DNA of 64,000 nucleotides from Faecalibacterium hattorii (GTDB lineage: Bacteria > Bacillota > Clostridia > Oscillospirales > Ruminococcaceae). Both the position numbers and the translations under genes were made by a program. The notes beneath the pieces are model-generated. The model had not been told where the DNA came from and made no database searches. It saw only the letters and a list, made by a program, of their open reading frames with translations. Position 1 is the first letter of the stretch, and every line of letters starts with the position of its first letter. This document shows positions 52,707-60,225 of the stretch, one piece after another. The DNA lies in NCBI RefSeq assembly GCF_003287455.1, contig NZ_PRLC01000001.1, positions 1 to 64,000 of the forward strand, written 5' to 3'.

Positions 52707-53955
52707 TTTGATTTGCAATACTCCTTTCCACGGCTTCTTTTCCAGCCGTAATTGTTTTCTGCACCCCGTCTTCCTCGTTCGGCCGACTGATGTTGCTGTT
52801 CTCCAGTCGGTCGGCCTTCGGGTCCTTCGAGGGCTTCATGCCGATCACCTGTCGGAACTCGTTCGAGGTCATGATCTCATTGCGGGTGAACTTGTCTGCC
52901 ATCTCTGAAACCATGGAGACCGGTGCCAGCTTGAATGGGTCGCGGAAATACATCACGGATTCGCCTTTGGCCCGTGCTTCCTCGGTCAGGAACTTCCGCT
53001 TCAGCTCGTCTACAACAGCCGCCACAAGGGGTTCGATGGTCCGGTTCTCGTAGTTGGTCATCACAGTATCGTTGGCAGTGCCGTTCATGATGTCCGGTGT
53101 GATACCCAGCTGACTGTATGCCATGTTCGTCAGGTATTCCACGGTCTTCAGAAGGTTGTTTTCGAGGCTGCGATTCAACTGCGTGACATGCTCGGTGCCG
53201 TCGATGTAGGCGATGCCATATTTGGAGCCGGAAAGCTGGCGTTCCACCTCGGCGCGGCGCTCATCGGCCCGCTGTTTCTGCTGTTCGCTCCGCACCACGT
53301 AAGGCAGTTGGATGATCATGTCGAGCTTTCCGCTGCCCACTTGCTCGTCGATGACGTCCATCAGGTTCAGCTTCCGGATCAGCCGCTGGATGGTTCCATT
53401 CGGCTCATTCATCACGGCGTAGAACGGGTTTTCAACGATGGCCACCTGACTTTTCGGCAGGGTGATCTCCTCCCGCTGTCCGGTTCGGTCGTTGTACACT
53501 TCCAGCCGCACGTCGTCGGGGTACCATTCCTTGATCTTGCCTACCCGCATGGACTCGATCTTGGCTTCACCCATCTCCGGGTCTATGTCGATGTCCACCG
53601 GCACCAGCCCCACCACGCCCTCGTCGAGGACGGAAAGGAACAGGTCGTACCGCAAGGCGCGCCCAGTCTGGTCCTTGTTGCCGGATAAATTCAGGCAAGA
53701 ATTAAGGCCCGAATCAACGACCTCATCAAAGCGGTTGTTTTCATCGAGCCTTACGTGATTGATGGTGATGCTGGCCGCATCCATCGCAATGCGGGTGTAG
53801 ATGGCGGTCAGGATGGTCCGGTCATTTCCCCGGTTCAGCCGCACCCGGTCTGGCCGGTAGCTGTATCCTCCGTCATAGTAACTTCTTCCGGGAGGGTCCC
53901 GGTTCGTAAACGCATTCCACGCCCTCTTCAGGCGGGAACCGATACTCTGTGCCAT
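52699..53955 (-). CDS. Portal protein
   Basis: A 418-residue HK97-family portal: the early YYDGGYSYRPDRVRL, then AIYTRIAMDAASI, IVENPFYAVMN, and the long helix region with ITPDIMNGTANDTVM. It forms the dodecameric DNA gate. ATG 53955 has GGAGG seven bases ahead, and that GGAGG lies in a TCAAAATGG copy. Its 3' end overlaps the capsid start by 8 bp. Confidence 0.9.
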   Translation of the reverse strand: MAQSIGSRLKRAWNAFTNRDPPGRSYYDGGYSYRPDRVRLNRGNDRTILTAIYTRIAMDAASITINHVRLDENNRFDEVVDSGLNSCLNLSGNKDQTGRALRYDLFLSVLDEGVVGLVPVDIDIDPEMGEAKIESMRVGKIKEWYPDDVRLEVYNDRTGQREEITLPKSQVAIVENPFYAVMNEPNGTIQRLIRKLNLMDVIDEQVGSGKLDMIIQLPYVVRSEQQKQRADERRAEVERQLSGSKYGIAYIDGTEHVTQLNRSLENNLLKTVEYLTNMAYSQLGITPDIMNGTANDTVMTNYENRTIEPLVAAVVDELKRKFLTEEARAKGESVMYFRDPFKLAPVSMVSEMADKFTRNEIMTSNEFRQVIGMKPSKDPKADRLENSNISRPNEEDGVQKTITAGKEAVERSIANQNG

Positions 53956-53975
53956 TGGTCTTCCTCCATTTTGAA

Positions 53976-54033
53976 AAATGCTCCCCATCGGGGGAGCTGT
54001 CGGCTTTGCTGACTGAGGGGCTCTTCGAAGCAG
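53976..54033. repeat. Stem-loop repeat, copy D
   Basis: A shorter copy (ctccccatcgggggag, gctgtcggctttgctgact) lying between the DUF7211 and portal genes, joined on its left to a TCAAAATGG motif as in copy A. Confidence 0.7.
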
Positions 54034-54035
54034 GG

Positions 54036-54605
54036 CTAGTCCTTCTTGTCGTCGTCTTTCTTCTGCTGTTGCTGACCACCGGCGCTGCCGCTTACGATTG
54101 CGTTCGCAAGCTCCGGATTCTTCAGTTCCTTACTGATGAACTGCTTTGCGCTGTAACTCATCGCGCCGGAAACCGCCTTGGTCAGAAACTGCTTCGAGGC
54201 ATCTTGCATCACACTCTTTGCAAAGCTCTGCCCGCTGTATACGTCCTTCCGCAGCTGCTTCACGTCCTTTTGGAGCTGGAGCCGCTCTTTCTCGGCCTTC
54301 AGTTCCTTGTTCGGATCATCGGCGCGGATGTTCGTCTGCCCCTGAAGATCACGGTACTGCTTCTCCATCTGGAGCCGGTTGATGCGGCTTCGCAGCTCCT
54401 CGTCGGAGTAATCCTCTGCATTCCGGCCAGAGCGTTTCGGTGCATATTCCACCTTCGGTTCATCTTCTGAACCGGCGTTCCCATCTCCGGCATAGTGCTT
54501 TTTGCCTGCGGTCGTCAGGGTGCCGTCCTTGTTCTGGTACCGCCGCACGCCCCACTTCATGCCCTTGATGCCCCAATGGTATAGCTCGTCACTGTATACT
54601 CGCAT
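54036..54605 (-). CDS. DUF7211-type phage protein
   Basis: A 189-residue protein with the N-terminal signature LYHWGIKGMKWGVRRYQ, then a charged coiled coil and a C-terminal stretch rich in Q, K and D. The signature occurs in many Firmicutes phage proteins near portal and minor head genes. It may be a minor virion or ejected protein; function unproven. A spacer repeat separates it from portal. Confidence 0.7.
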   Translation of the reverse strand: MRVYSDELYHWGIKGMKWGVRRYQNKDGTLTTAGKKHYAGDGNAGSEDEPKVEYAPKRSGRNAEDYSDEELRSRINRLQMEKQYRDLQGQTNIRADDPNKELKAEKERLQLQKDVKQLRKDVYSGQSFAKSVMQDASKQFLTKAVSGAMSYSAKQFISKELKNPELANAIVSGSAGGQQQQKKDDDKKD

Positions 54606-54631
54606 ATTTACCTCATCGCCTCATTTCTTTT

Positions 54632-54769
54632 TCACAGCAGCTCTTGTATATCTGTCCGGAATGAACAAGCTCTTTTGCCATTTTGCTTTCTTATAGTTTT
54701 TCTTTCCAAGCTGTGTTTCCGGCTGCTGCCGAACCACCCGTGCTAAAGGTAGTCCCACCAATCGTTCAT
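54632..54769 (-). pseudogene. Short ORF with an in-frame TAG, related to the DUF7211 N-terminus
   Basis: From ATG 54769 (GGGG seven bases ahead) the frame reads MNDWWDYL, then TAG at 54743-54745, then 36 more sense codons starting HGWFGSSRKH. Replacing TAG by tyrosine gives DYLYHGWF, close to ELYHWGIKG of the next gene. It looks like a small virion-type gene killed by an amber codon, unless the stop is read through. Confidence 0.4.
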
Positions 54770-54789
54770 TTCATCGCCCCTTTCTTAGA

Positions 54790-54818
54790 TTTACAACGTT
54801 TATTTACCGTGATATACT
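54790..54818 (+). promoter_or_regulatory. Promoter of cargo gene 1
   Basis: TTTACA (54790-54795), 17 bp, TATACT (54813-54818), followed by cttctcaa. The second cargo gene has the same hexamers, spacing and similar downstream bases. Confidence 0.7.
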
Positions 54819-54857
54819 CTTCTCAATTAACCAACCTATTGAGAAAGAAGGTGCCTC

Positions 54858-55481
54858 ATGACTAAGCACGAGAAATTACTCCTGTGTATTCTCGCCAACA
54901 CGGATGAGCCTGTCGGAAAACCTTTTTATGATTCTCGTAGCTTTATTGTTAGCTACTGGATCATGTCAGGCATTCCAACAAAAACAGAATCCAGACCTCT
55001 ATCGACATCGTCAGGACAAAAGTACACTAAACCAATTATTGTAAAAACATGGAATACCGACGAGGAAAAACTGGATTTCCTTCAAAAATTCGGTGGTCAG
55101 ATGTCCAATTCAATTTTCCATGAATATAATCTGACTTCAATGGATGCGCTTGATAATAAACCTCATTTCACGGATACCGAACTGCGGCTTTTAGAAAGAC
55201 TGTCGGCTGGCGAATTCGATGGCCCAATAAATCACTATTGGGAAAAGACGGGCTTTTGTGAAATCCGTAATGGTGTTCCTATTCAGTTCTCGCAGGGAAA
55301 AAGCACTCGCGTCTTTGACGGAAAAGAAAATGAAACTGTTCCCGGTAGAATTCGTGTGTATCTTCGGTATGATACGGATGAGATGAAAATCAGGTTCTTT
55401 AGAACCTTTGGCCGTGAGATGACCGATGAAGAGGTTCAAAAGTATTATTGGGACAACTGGGAGAAGCGCTATCAGAAATAA
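54858..55481 (+). CDS. Plus-strand cargo (moron) gene, unknown function
   Basis: A 207-residue soluble acidic protein (MTKHEKLLLCILANTD) on the strand opposite to the phage late genes, between the DUF7211 region and terL, ending 3 bp before the terL stop. The A+T content is clearly higher than the surroundings. No motif is recognised. An own promoter and ribosome site (AAGAAGG) suggest expression from the silent prophage, as for lysogenic-conversion, exclusion or defence genes; this is inferred from layout only. Confidence 0.7.
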   Translation: MTKHEKLLLCILANTDEPVGKPFYDSRSFIVSYWIMSGIPTKTESRPLSTSSGQKYTKPIIVKTWNTDEEKLDFLQKFGGQMSNSIFHEYNLTSMDALDNKPHFTDTELRLLERLSAGEFDGPINHYWEKTGFCEIRNGVPIQFSQGKSTRVFDGKENETVPGRIRVYLRYDTDEMKIRFFRTFGREMTDEEVQKYYWDNWEKRYQK

Positions 55482-55484
55482 CCC

Positions 55485-57227
55485 TCACTCAAACGCATCC
55501 CGGTTCTGCTTCCATGCAATGTAGGCGTCCATCATGGCCGCCACGGCGTCGATCTTCTGATCCTGCCGCTGCTTATAGAGCTTCCGGTTGCCGTTGGTAT
55601 CCACCAGCGTGACACAGTTCCCCATGGCGAATTGCATCAGCTTCTCATCGAAGATCAGCTTCCGTTGTTCGCTCAGCTTTTTCAATTCACCCAGCGGCAC
55701 ACTTTCGGTCTTGGCACCCTGAATCACCTTCACGATGCCAAAACTGCTGTTTTCCATCGCCCACCGCTCCACGAACTCCTTCGCGTTGTAGGGGTCGTAG
55801 CCAAAGGCTCTCACGTCGTATTCGTTCTCTTGAATGAACTTGTCGAGATCTTCGTACACCTGCATCATGTCCAGCACGGTGCCGTCGAACACAAACAGCG
55901 TCCCCTCGTTCATGAACTCCTCGTACTGGTTCCGTCGGCTGATGGGCAGCTGGCTCAGGGTGTAGCTCGTGATGTAATCCCGCGTTTTCACGCCGAAATA
56001 TCCGTTCGACAGCGGGAACAGGAAGGTAAACGAGCAGAAGTCATCGCCCATGGAAAGGTCTGCTCCCATGGCACAGGGCATCTGCCAATAGTCCCGCTTG
56101 CGGTGGCACAGCGTCTCTTCGTATGGGAAGAAATAGGTGTAACCCTCCATGGGCAGGTTGAAACGCTTGGCCAGAATATCATTCCGTGCGCTGGGGGATT
56201 TCTCCGCGCGCTCCACATCGAGCTGATAGGTCTCGTAGCTCACCGTCTTGCCGAGGTTCGGGTTTGCTTTCAGCCACATTTCGGGCTGTCCCACCTCATC
56301 GATGGAGTCGAGCTTATAGTACCAAATGGAGACGTGGGGGTTGATGTACTCCCCCTTCAGGATCTCCATCAATTCCATTTTGATGTCGTCGCCGCAGCCG
56401 TTGCGCACGGTGCCTTCGGAGCTTGCCGCCACGATGAGATAGTTCTCATTCTTGGCCGCGCCCTGCTCGATAGCACCGATGGGATCTTCCCGGATATCAC
56501 AGGAGAGCCATTCATCCACCGTCGCCATGGTGTCACGGCGGCCCTGAAGCTTCTCGATGGTCATCGGGCGCACTTCCAGCAGACTGTTCGTCAGGAAGTT
56601 CTCGATGCCCTTCTTCGTGGGCGCCATCTTCACGCGGTCGGCCTTCGAGCCGGTGGTGTTCTGGAGGCTGCCTTCCGTCATAAACTTGAGCACCGGTCCC
56701 CTTGCCCGCGCCAGCGCCGTGCGGAACGGAGCCAGAACCTCTTCAGCCTGTTTCATGGTCGGTGCTGTGGTCAGTTGCTGGGTCGTCGTGGTGTACGCCG
56801 TCAGGAAGTAAGCTTGCAAAAACTCCAAGTACATGGTCTTTGCAGCCGAGCGGGTAATGATGAGGTACTGCTTCGTCACCAGACGTTTCTTTATCCGCCG
56901 GGCCTCATAGTGCCCGCCGCCGCGCTCATTGGGCACATAGACGCTCCGCTCCACGAAGTAGTACCACCCGAAGATTTCCTCGGCCCACAGCTTGAAACTG
57001 TCAAGCAGCTTCACGTCGGTGCCATCGGTCAGGGTCAGCTCGTCTTCGCAGAACGCAATGAAGCCGTTTACCGCCTTGTCGTCGTAGTAGATGCCGGGGT
57101 TTGCGATCAGATCGTCGATCCGGTTCATTTCCATGGAAATTTCCCGGCATACCGGAATTTCGCCACGCATCACGGCCTCCCGGAACCGGCCGTAGTAAAT
57201 GGGCGTGGCCGTATTCGAGAGTGCCAT
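55485..57227 (-). CDS. Terminase large subunit
   Basis: A 580-residue packaging motor of the Terminase_1 type. The ATPase shows a degenerate Walker A (TRSAAKT, residues 125-131) with alanine where glycine is usual, and Walker B ATVDEW. The nuclease follows: GADLSMGDD, FGYDPYNAKEF and QKIDAVAAM. ATG 57227 has AAGGAG 12 bases ahead; a TTG three codons earlier is the alternative. A TCAAAATGG motif lies within it at 56375-56383. Confidence 0.93.
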   Translation of the reverse strand: MALSNTATPIYYGRFREAVMRGEIPVCREISMEMNRIDDLIANPGIYYDDKAVNGFIAFCEDELTLTDGTDVKLLDSFKLWAEEIFGWYYFVERSVYVPNERGGGHYEARRIKKRLVTKQYLIITRSAAKTMYLEFLQAYFLTAYTTTTQQLTTAPTMKQAEEVLAPFRTALARARGPVLKFMTEGSLQNTTGSKADRVKMAPTKKGIENFLTNSLLEVRPMTIEKLQGRRDTMATVDEWLSCDIREDPIGAIEQGAAKNENYLIVAASSEGTVRNGCGDDIKMELMEILKGEYINPHVSIWYYKLDSIDEVGQPEMWLKANPNLGKTVSYETYQLDVERAEKSPSARNDILAKRFNLPMEGYTYFFPYEETLCHRKRDYWQMPCAMGADLSMGDDFCSFTFLFPLSNGYFGVKTRDYITSYTLSQLPISRRNQYEEFMNEGTLFVFDGTVLDMMQVYEDLDKFIQENEYDVRAFGYDPYNAKEFVERWAMENSSFGIVKVIQGAKTESVPLGELKKLSEQRKLIFDEKLMQFAMGNCVTLVDTNGNRKLYKQRQDQKIDAVAAMMDAYIAWKQNRDAFE

Positions 57228-57244
57228 CTTCTTCAAAAGCTCCT

Positions 57245-57772
57245 TTAGCTGTTCAGTTTTTCCAGAATGTTCCCCAGCTGCTCAGAGATGCCCTTTCCGG
57301 TCTTCTCCGTCGCCAGTACATCCGATACCGTCTCGCCGGTCACTTCGTCGGTGTGCTCCACCTGCATCCTGCCGTTCTCCACATGCAGCCCGATGGCATC
57401 CTTGATGTGGTCTGCCGCAGTCGCGCCGGTGCCCAGCGGCTCATCGAACTCTTCCCGCAGCCGCCACTCCATTTCCGCCACAGTGTTCTTCATGGCCTCC
57501 ATGGTGGAGCTGCTCTGTGGCGGGTCAAAGCCCAGCAGCCGCACCTTCACACCAAGGTATGCCTTGACCGCTTCGTTTTTCAGCTTGTCCGGGCTGAACT
57601 GCTCCCACGTCTCTTCGCTGCCGGTAATGGTGAACCCGCCCACCGGCCCCACGCCGATCTGGCTCAGCACAAATAGTGCGCTGTTCACGTACATCACCAC
57701 GTCCGCGTCAAAGTCCGTGCACTCCTCCGCGATCCCCAGCAGCTTCTTCACACTCGTCAGGATCGAATTCAT
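57245..57772 (-). CDS. Head-tail connector / gp6-like protein
   Basis: A 175-residue protein. The first 115 residues (VKKLLGIAEECTDFDADVVMYVN, EAVKAYLGVKVRLLGFDPP, MEWRLREEF) match the gp6-like head-tail connector / DNA-packaging family; about 60 further residues are an acidic tail. Placed just before terL. Its ATG shares ATGA with the preceding small gene and lies in a near-copy of the phage motif (TCAAAATGA). Confidence 0.7.
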   Translation of the reverse strand: MNSILTSVKKLLGIAEECTDFDADVVMYVNSALFVLSQIGVGPVGGFTITGSEETWEQFSPDKLKNEAVKAYLGVKVRLLGFDPPQSSSTMEAMKNTVAEMEWRLREEFDEPLGTGATAADHIKDAIGLHVENGRMQVEHTDEVTGETVSDVLATEKTGKGISEQLGNILEKLNS

Positions 57773-57903
57773 TTTGATTCCTCCTCGACATCGCTGTCGC
57801 CACCCATAATGTAGCTCATCATGGCGTAGTACCAGTCCAGCTTCCGCCGCGGCCCCATGGTGTAGTCCTGCTCTCGACGGTTAAATGCTTTTTTCTGGTA
57901 CAT
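57769..57903 (-). CDS. Small phage protein before the connector gene
   Basis: A 44-residue basic-then-acidic peptide (MYQKKAFNRREQDYTMG, KLDWYYAMMSYIM) with a GGAGG site eight bases ahead of the ATG at 57903 and an ATGA overlap with the connector gene. No family recognised. The coupling argues that it is real. Confidence 0.6.
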   Translation of the reverse strand: MYQKKAFNRREQDYTMGPRRKLDWYYAMMSYIMGGDSDVEEESK

Positions 57904-57937
57904 ACTCATTTCCTCCACTGGATATCAGACTTTCTTC

Positions 57938-57966
57938 TTTACATACAACATATGGATTGATATACT
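57938..57966 (+). promoter_or_regulatory. Promoter of cargo gene 2
   Basis: TTTACA (57938-57943), 17 bp, TATACT (57961-57966), followed by tatctcaa, the same design as cargo promoter 1. Confidence 0.7.
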
Positions 57967-58004
57967 TATCTCAAACGGTATTTCTTATACTTCGGAGGCA
58001 ATAT

Positions 58005-58349
58005 ATGCAGTCTTACACCTGTCCCAACTGCGGTGCTCCAGTAAAAATGGATGACCATGGTGCATTTCTTGAGTGTCCTTATTGCGGATCACAGTTCAAG
58101 CCCGATGATTCTTTATCTGATGAGCCAAGCAGTCGTCAAACGGATTCGGACGATGATAACGAAGAACTTCGCACCTATGCAGAAATAGTAAATCGCCATA
58201 TTCCAGAATTTACGGTCATCGAATTTATCGATAGAGTCAAGCATATTCTCGAAAGAACTCTTGATTTTCTCGGTGATCACGGAATGTACATTCAAGTCGG
58301 TGTCGTTTTGCTTTTTGTCGCCTTAGTCATTGTCAGTTTCTTCTTGTAA
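58005..58349 (+). CDS. Plus-strand cargo gene: zinc-ribbon membrane protein
   Basis: A 114-residue protein with an N-terminal zinc ribbon (CPNCG and CPYCG, residues 5-26), an acidic linker and a C-terminal membrane helix (about 95-113), so tail-anchored with the ribbon in the cytoplasm. GGAGG is seven bases ahead of the ATG. It sits between HNH and connector genes against the main reading direction and shares its promoter type with the other cargo gene. Function unknown; a membrane-level exclusion or stress role is a guess. Confidence 0.75.
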   Translation: MQSYTCPNCGAPVKMDDHGAFLECPYCGSQFKPDDSLSDEPSSRQTDSDDDNEELRTYAEIVNRHIPEFTVIEFIDRVKHILERTLDFLGDHGMYIQVGVVLLFVALVIVSFFL

Positions 58350-58354
58350 CTTAT

Positions 58355-58801
58355 TCATGTTTTTATCCATGGGCAGGTGTCGCCCGGTCTTCTTTCTCCG
58401 TCCGGCAGCTTCGAGCCCTTTCCCGTTCCGTAATGGATCACCTTGTGCGTTGCCGCCGAAACACAAATGGCGTTCTCCGGATCCAGCAGTTTTTCGCTGT
58501 GCCGGAGGACGTCTTCTTTTGTTATGGGGTTCAGGTGATGGATGCTGATCTTCGGCCGTACAGACACGCCGTTCCGCAGCACCCAGTCCGTGATCGGGTG
58601 ATCCACGCATCCAAGGTCGCATCCACCGTCCCGTGCAATGATTTTGTCCCGGAACTGCCGCCACTCCCGCGATTGGTAGAAGTCTTGGTTCAGCCACCGG
58701 TCAAACCCGAACGTGTCCTTCCCTACTTCCCCGTGCAGTTGTGAATACTCCAGCCTCTCCTTGTACGTCGGCAGTTGGCATAGTTCCGTGTAACTCTTCA
58801 T
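58355..58801 (-). CDS. HNH endonuclease
   Basis: A 148-residue HNH nuclease: FRDKIIARDGGCDL, ISIHHLNPIT (metal-binding histidines) and DPENAICVSAATHKVIHYG. HNH genes next to terL are typical of cos-type siphophages, where the nuclease aids terminase cleavage. Its start overlaps the upstream gene as ATGA. Confidence 0.85.
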   Translation of the reverse strand: MKSYTELCQLPTYKERLEYSQLHGEVGKDTFGFDRWLNQDFYQSREWRQFRDKIIARDGGCDLGCVDHPITDWVLRNGVSVRPKISIHHLNPITKEDVLRHSEKLLDPENAICVSAATHKVIHYGTGKGSKLPDGERRPGDTCPWIKT

Positions 58802-58995
58802 CTCAGCTCCCCCAAACCTGCCGTCATAAGGATCAGCACGATAAGCATGACCATCTCACAGAGTTTGGCGATCCAATGCCCGATGTTGTCCGCTGGGCTT
58901 GTATCATCGGTAAATGCGTTCACCGCCGTTAGAATATAGCACAAGAGCTCCATCACAATGATCAGATCGTTTACTCGTATCATGATTGCATTCAT
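58798..58995 (-). CDS. Small membrane protein
   Basis: A 65-residue protein with two hydrophobic helices (about 10-27 and 42-60). The ribosome site is weak (GACGAG) and translation probably continues from the gene upstream. No family recognised. Confidence 0.5.
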   Translation of the reverse strand: MNAIMIRVNDLIIVMELLCYILTAVNAFTDDTSPADNIGHWIAKLCEMVMLIVLILMTAGLGELR

Positions 58996-59004
58996 CTCGT
59001 CACA

Positions 59005-59175
59005 TCAGCCAGCCAGATGCTCGCCACGACGCAGCACCCAATACAAACCGGAAAGATCACCTGCCAGAAAAAAACGGGTGCTGTTATCCCTGTCACTGAC
59101 CAGCATGGCCAGAATAACGAGTGCCCCAACCACCGCAAAAGCTCCGGCCTGCGTAAGAAACTCAGTTGTCCACAT
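59005..59175 (-). CDS. Small membrane protein
   Basis: A 56-residue protein, MWTTEFLTQAGAFAVVG..., with one helix and a basic C-terminal end. GGAGG nine bases ahead of ATG 59175 lies inside the upstream gene, whose end it overlaps by 14 bp. Unknown function. Confidence 0.55.
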   Translation of the reverse strand: MWTTEFLTQAGAFAVVGALVILAMLVSDRDNSTRFFLAGDLSGLYWVLRRGEHLAG

Positions 59176-59509
59176 ACTCGTCATCCTCCCCAAGCCCGTT
59201 GTACTTTCGCATTGCCTTAATGGCATTTGCGTATAGCTCTTCCGAGTTCTTCGCGTTCTCCAGCGTCTCGGTCTTTGCCCGCAGCAGCTTGTTTTCCTCT
59301 TCCAGCTTCTTCTTTTCGAGGTCTGCCTTTGTTGTTGCCAGTTTCAGGAAATGGGTCGTCTCGGCGCTGGATGCTGTCCCCTCGCGCAGCCGCTTTTCTA
59401 CCAGCTTCATCGCGAGGTTGATCATGTAATTCTCTTGTGCCTCCGGAGATGTCGCTGGCCGGGCCGAAGCCGCAGCCGTTTCTCCGGGAGCGTTTCTCTT
59501 CGGTTTCAT
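59162..59509 (-). CDS. Coiled-coil protein, possible terminase small subunit
   Basis: A 115-residue, mostly helical charged protein: NYMINLAMKLVEKRLREG, then a coiled coil (LEKKKLEEENKLL) and an acidic end. Size, helix content and the place before HNH and terL suit a small terminase subunit or packaging helper, but no helix-turn-helix is evident. AGAGGA precedes the ATG. Confidence 0.5.
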   Translation of the reverse strand: MKPKRNAPGETAAASARPATSPEAQENYMINLAMKLVEKRLREGTASSAETTHFLKLATTKADLEKKKLEEENKLLRAKTETLENAKNSEELYANAIKAMRKYNGLGEDDEYVDN

Positions 59510-59620
59510 CCGCTATCCTCTTTTCGCACATTTGTAATAAGGTATAAGCTTTTGCAAGGGTTCATGGGAGCTGTCAAGGTACCAGCATGGCCAACCATTT
59601 GAAAGGAGAAAAAGAAACAA

Positions 59621-59725
59621 ATGTCTTCAGCCGCAGTGTATGAACTGAACAAACTCTATCATGAAAGTGTTAATTTTGGAGGTCAACATCATGAGGGTCA
59701 AAAGGAGGAAACTTTTCTCCCATGA
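59621..59725 (+). CDS. Possible small plus-strand ORF
   Basis: A 34-residue frame (MSSAAVYELNKLYHES) with AAAGGAG 12 bases ahead, ending in ATGA that opens a second 70-residue basic frame (59722-59934). A third frame, from ATG 59691 with GGAGG eight bases ahead, overlaps both. At most one or two are real. Confidence 0.25.
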   Translation: MSSAAVYELNKLYHESVNFGGQHHEGQKEETFLP

Positions 59726-59934
59726 GCCCTTGCAAAAACCGCCGAAGCCGCAGTCTACTCCCCACAGCCTCGGCGATACGAAAGAAAGCTGGCCAAGCGA
59801 CACCTCAAATATCACACGGTCAGCTTTTCGCATTCTTAAAGCCCAAATATCAATTTTCCCTCCGGGGAAATATCAAAGACCGGCGCGATTTGAGAGGGGG
59901 TGTCATTTTTGAGACCCCCTCCCTATGCTTTTAG
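59722..59934 (+). CDS. Possible basic plus-strand ORF coupled to the previous one
   Basis: A 70-residue arginine/lysine-rich frame (MSPCKNRRSRS) starting at the stop of the preceding short frame. AGGAGG lies 13 bases upstream. No family recognised; could be chance. Confidence 0.25.
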   Translation: MSPCKNRRSRSLLPTASAIRKKAGQATPQISHGQLFAFLKPKYQFSLRGNIKDRRDLRGGVIFETPSLCF

Positions 59935-59938
59935 CACT

Positions 59939-60199
59939 TTACGCCGCAGTGCTTTCGTCTTTGATATCGATCTTGAGCTTTTTGTAGATGTTCAACGGAT
60001 CATTTGCCACGATTTTATCGATTGCTCGCTCAATTTCATAGGCATTCTCATTGTCTGTGAACTGAGAGGACGTCTCTGCCAGCCGCATCAACAGACCAGA
60101 AGAGTTGTAGCCATGATCCGCATCATATTGATACCACTGTTCGAACTGCTCGCACGGATCGTACGGGTTATCGGTCGTGGTCAGAAAGCATCGAACCAT
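59939..60199 (-). CDS. Conserved small phage protein, unknown
   Basis: An 86-residue acidic protein: MVRCFLTTTDNPYDPCEQF, a tyrosine-rich WYQYDADHGYN and a helical end. The layout resembles small proteins found near packaging genes in Firmicutes phages. AGAGG is nine bases ahead of the ATG. Follows the DFDGD protein gene by 26 bp and probably shares its transcript. Confidence 0.6.
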   Translation of the reverse strand: MVRCFLTTTDNPYDPCEQFEQWYQYDADHGYNSSGLLMRLAETSSQFTDNENAYEIERAIDKIVANDPLNIYKKLKIDIKDESTAA

Positions 60200-60225
60200 A
60201 ATTCAAAGCCTCTTTCTTGCATGTT

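Larger units (their letters stand above)
59510..59938. other. Gap between early and late phage blocks
   Basis: No clear minus-strand gene. The plus strand has three strong ribosome-like sites (AAAGGAG, GGAGG, AGGAGG) and overlapping short frames at 59621-59934. An 8-bp stem (gagggggt / accccctc) at 59894-59921 lacks a T-run. The late-operon start region should be here, but no convincing sigma-A promoter is seen on the minus strand. Confidence 0.5.

Noticed and set aside
31406-56383. TCAAAATGG explained only as a start-codon context
   Set aside because: About half of the copies lie inside genes in other frames or between genes, including one past the last stop.
31406-56383. TCAAAATGG as a Chi-like host recombination site
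   Set aside because: I find no exact copy in the 31 kb of host sequence; Chi sites should be common there.
59894-59921. GC-rich 8-bp hairpin gagggggt/accccctc as a terminator
   Set aside because: Neither strand has a T-run after it.
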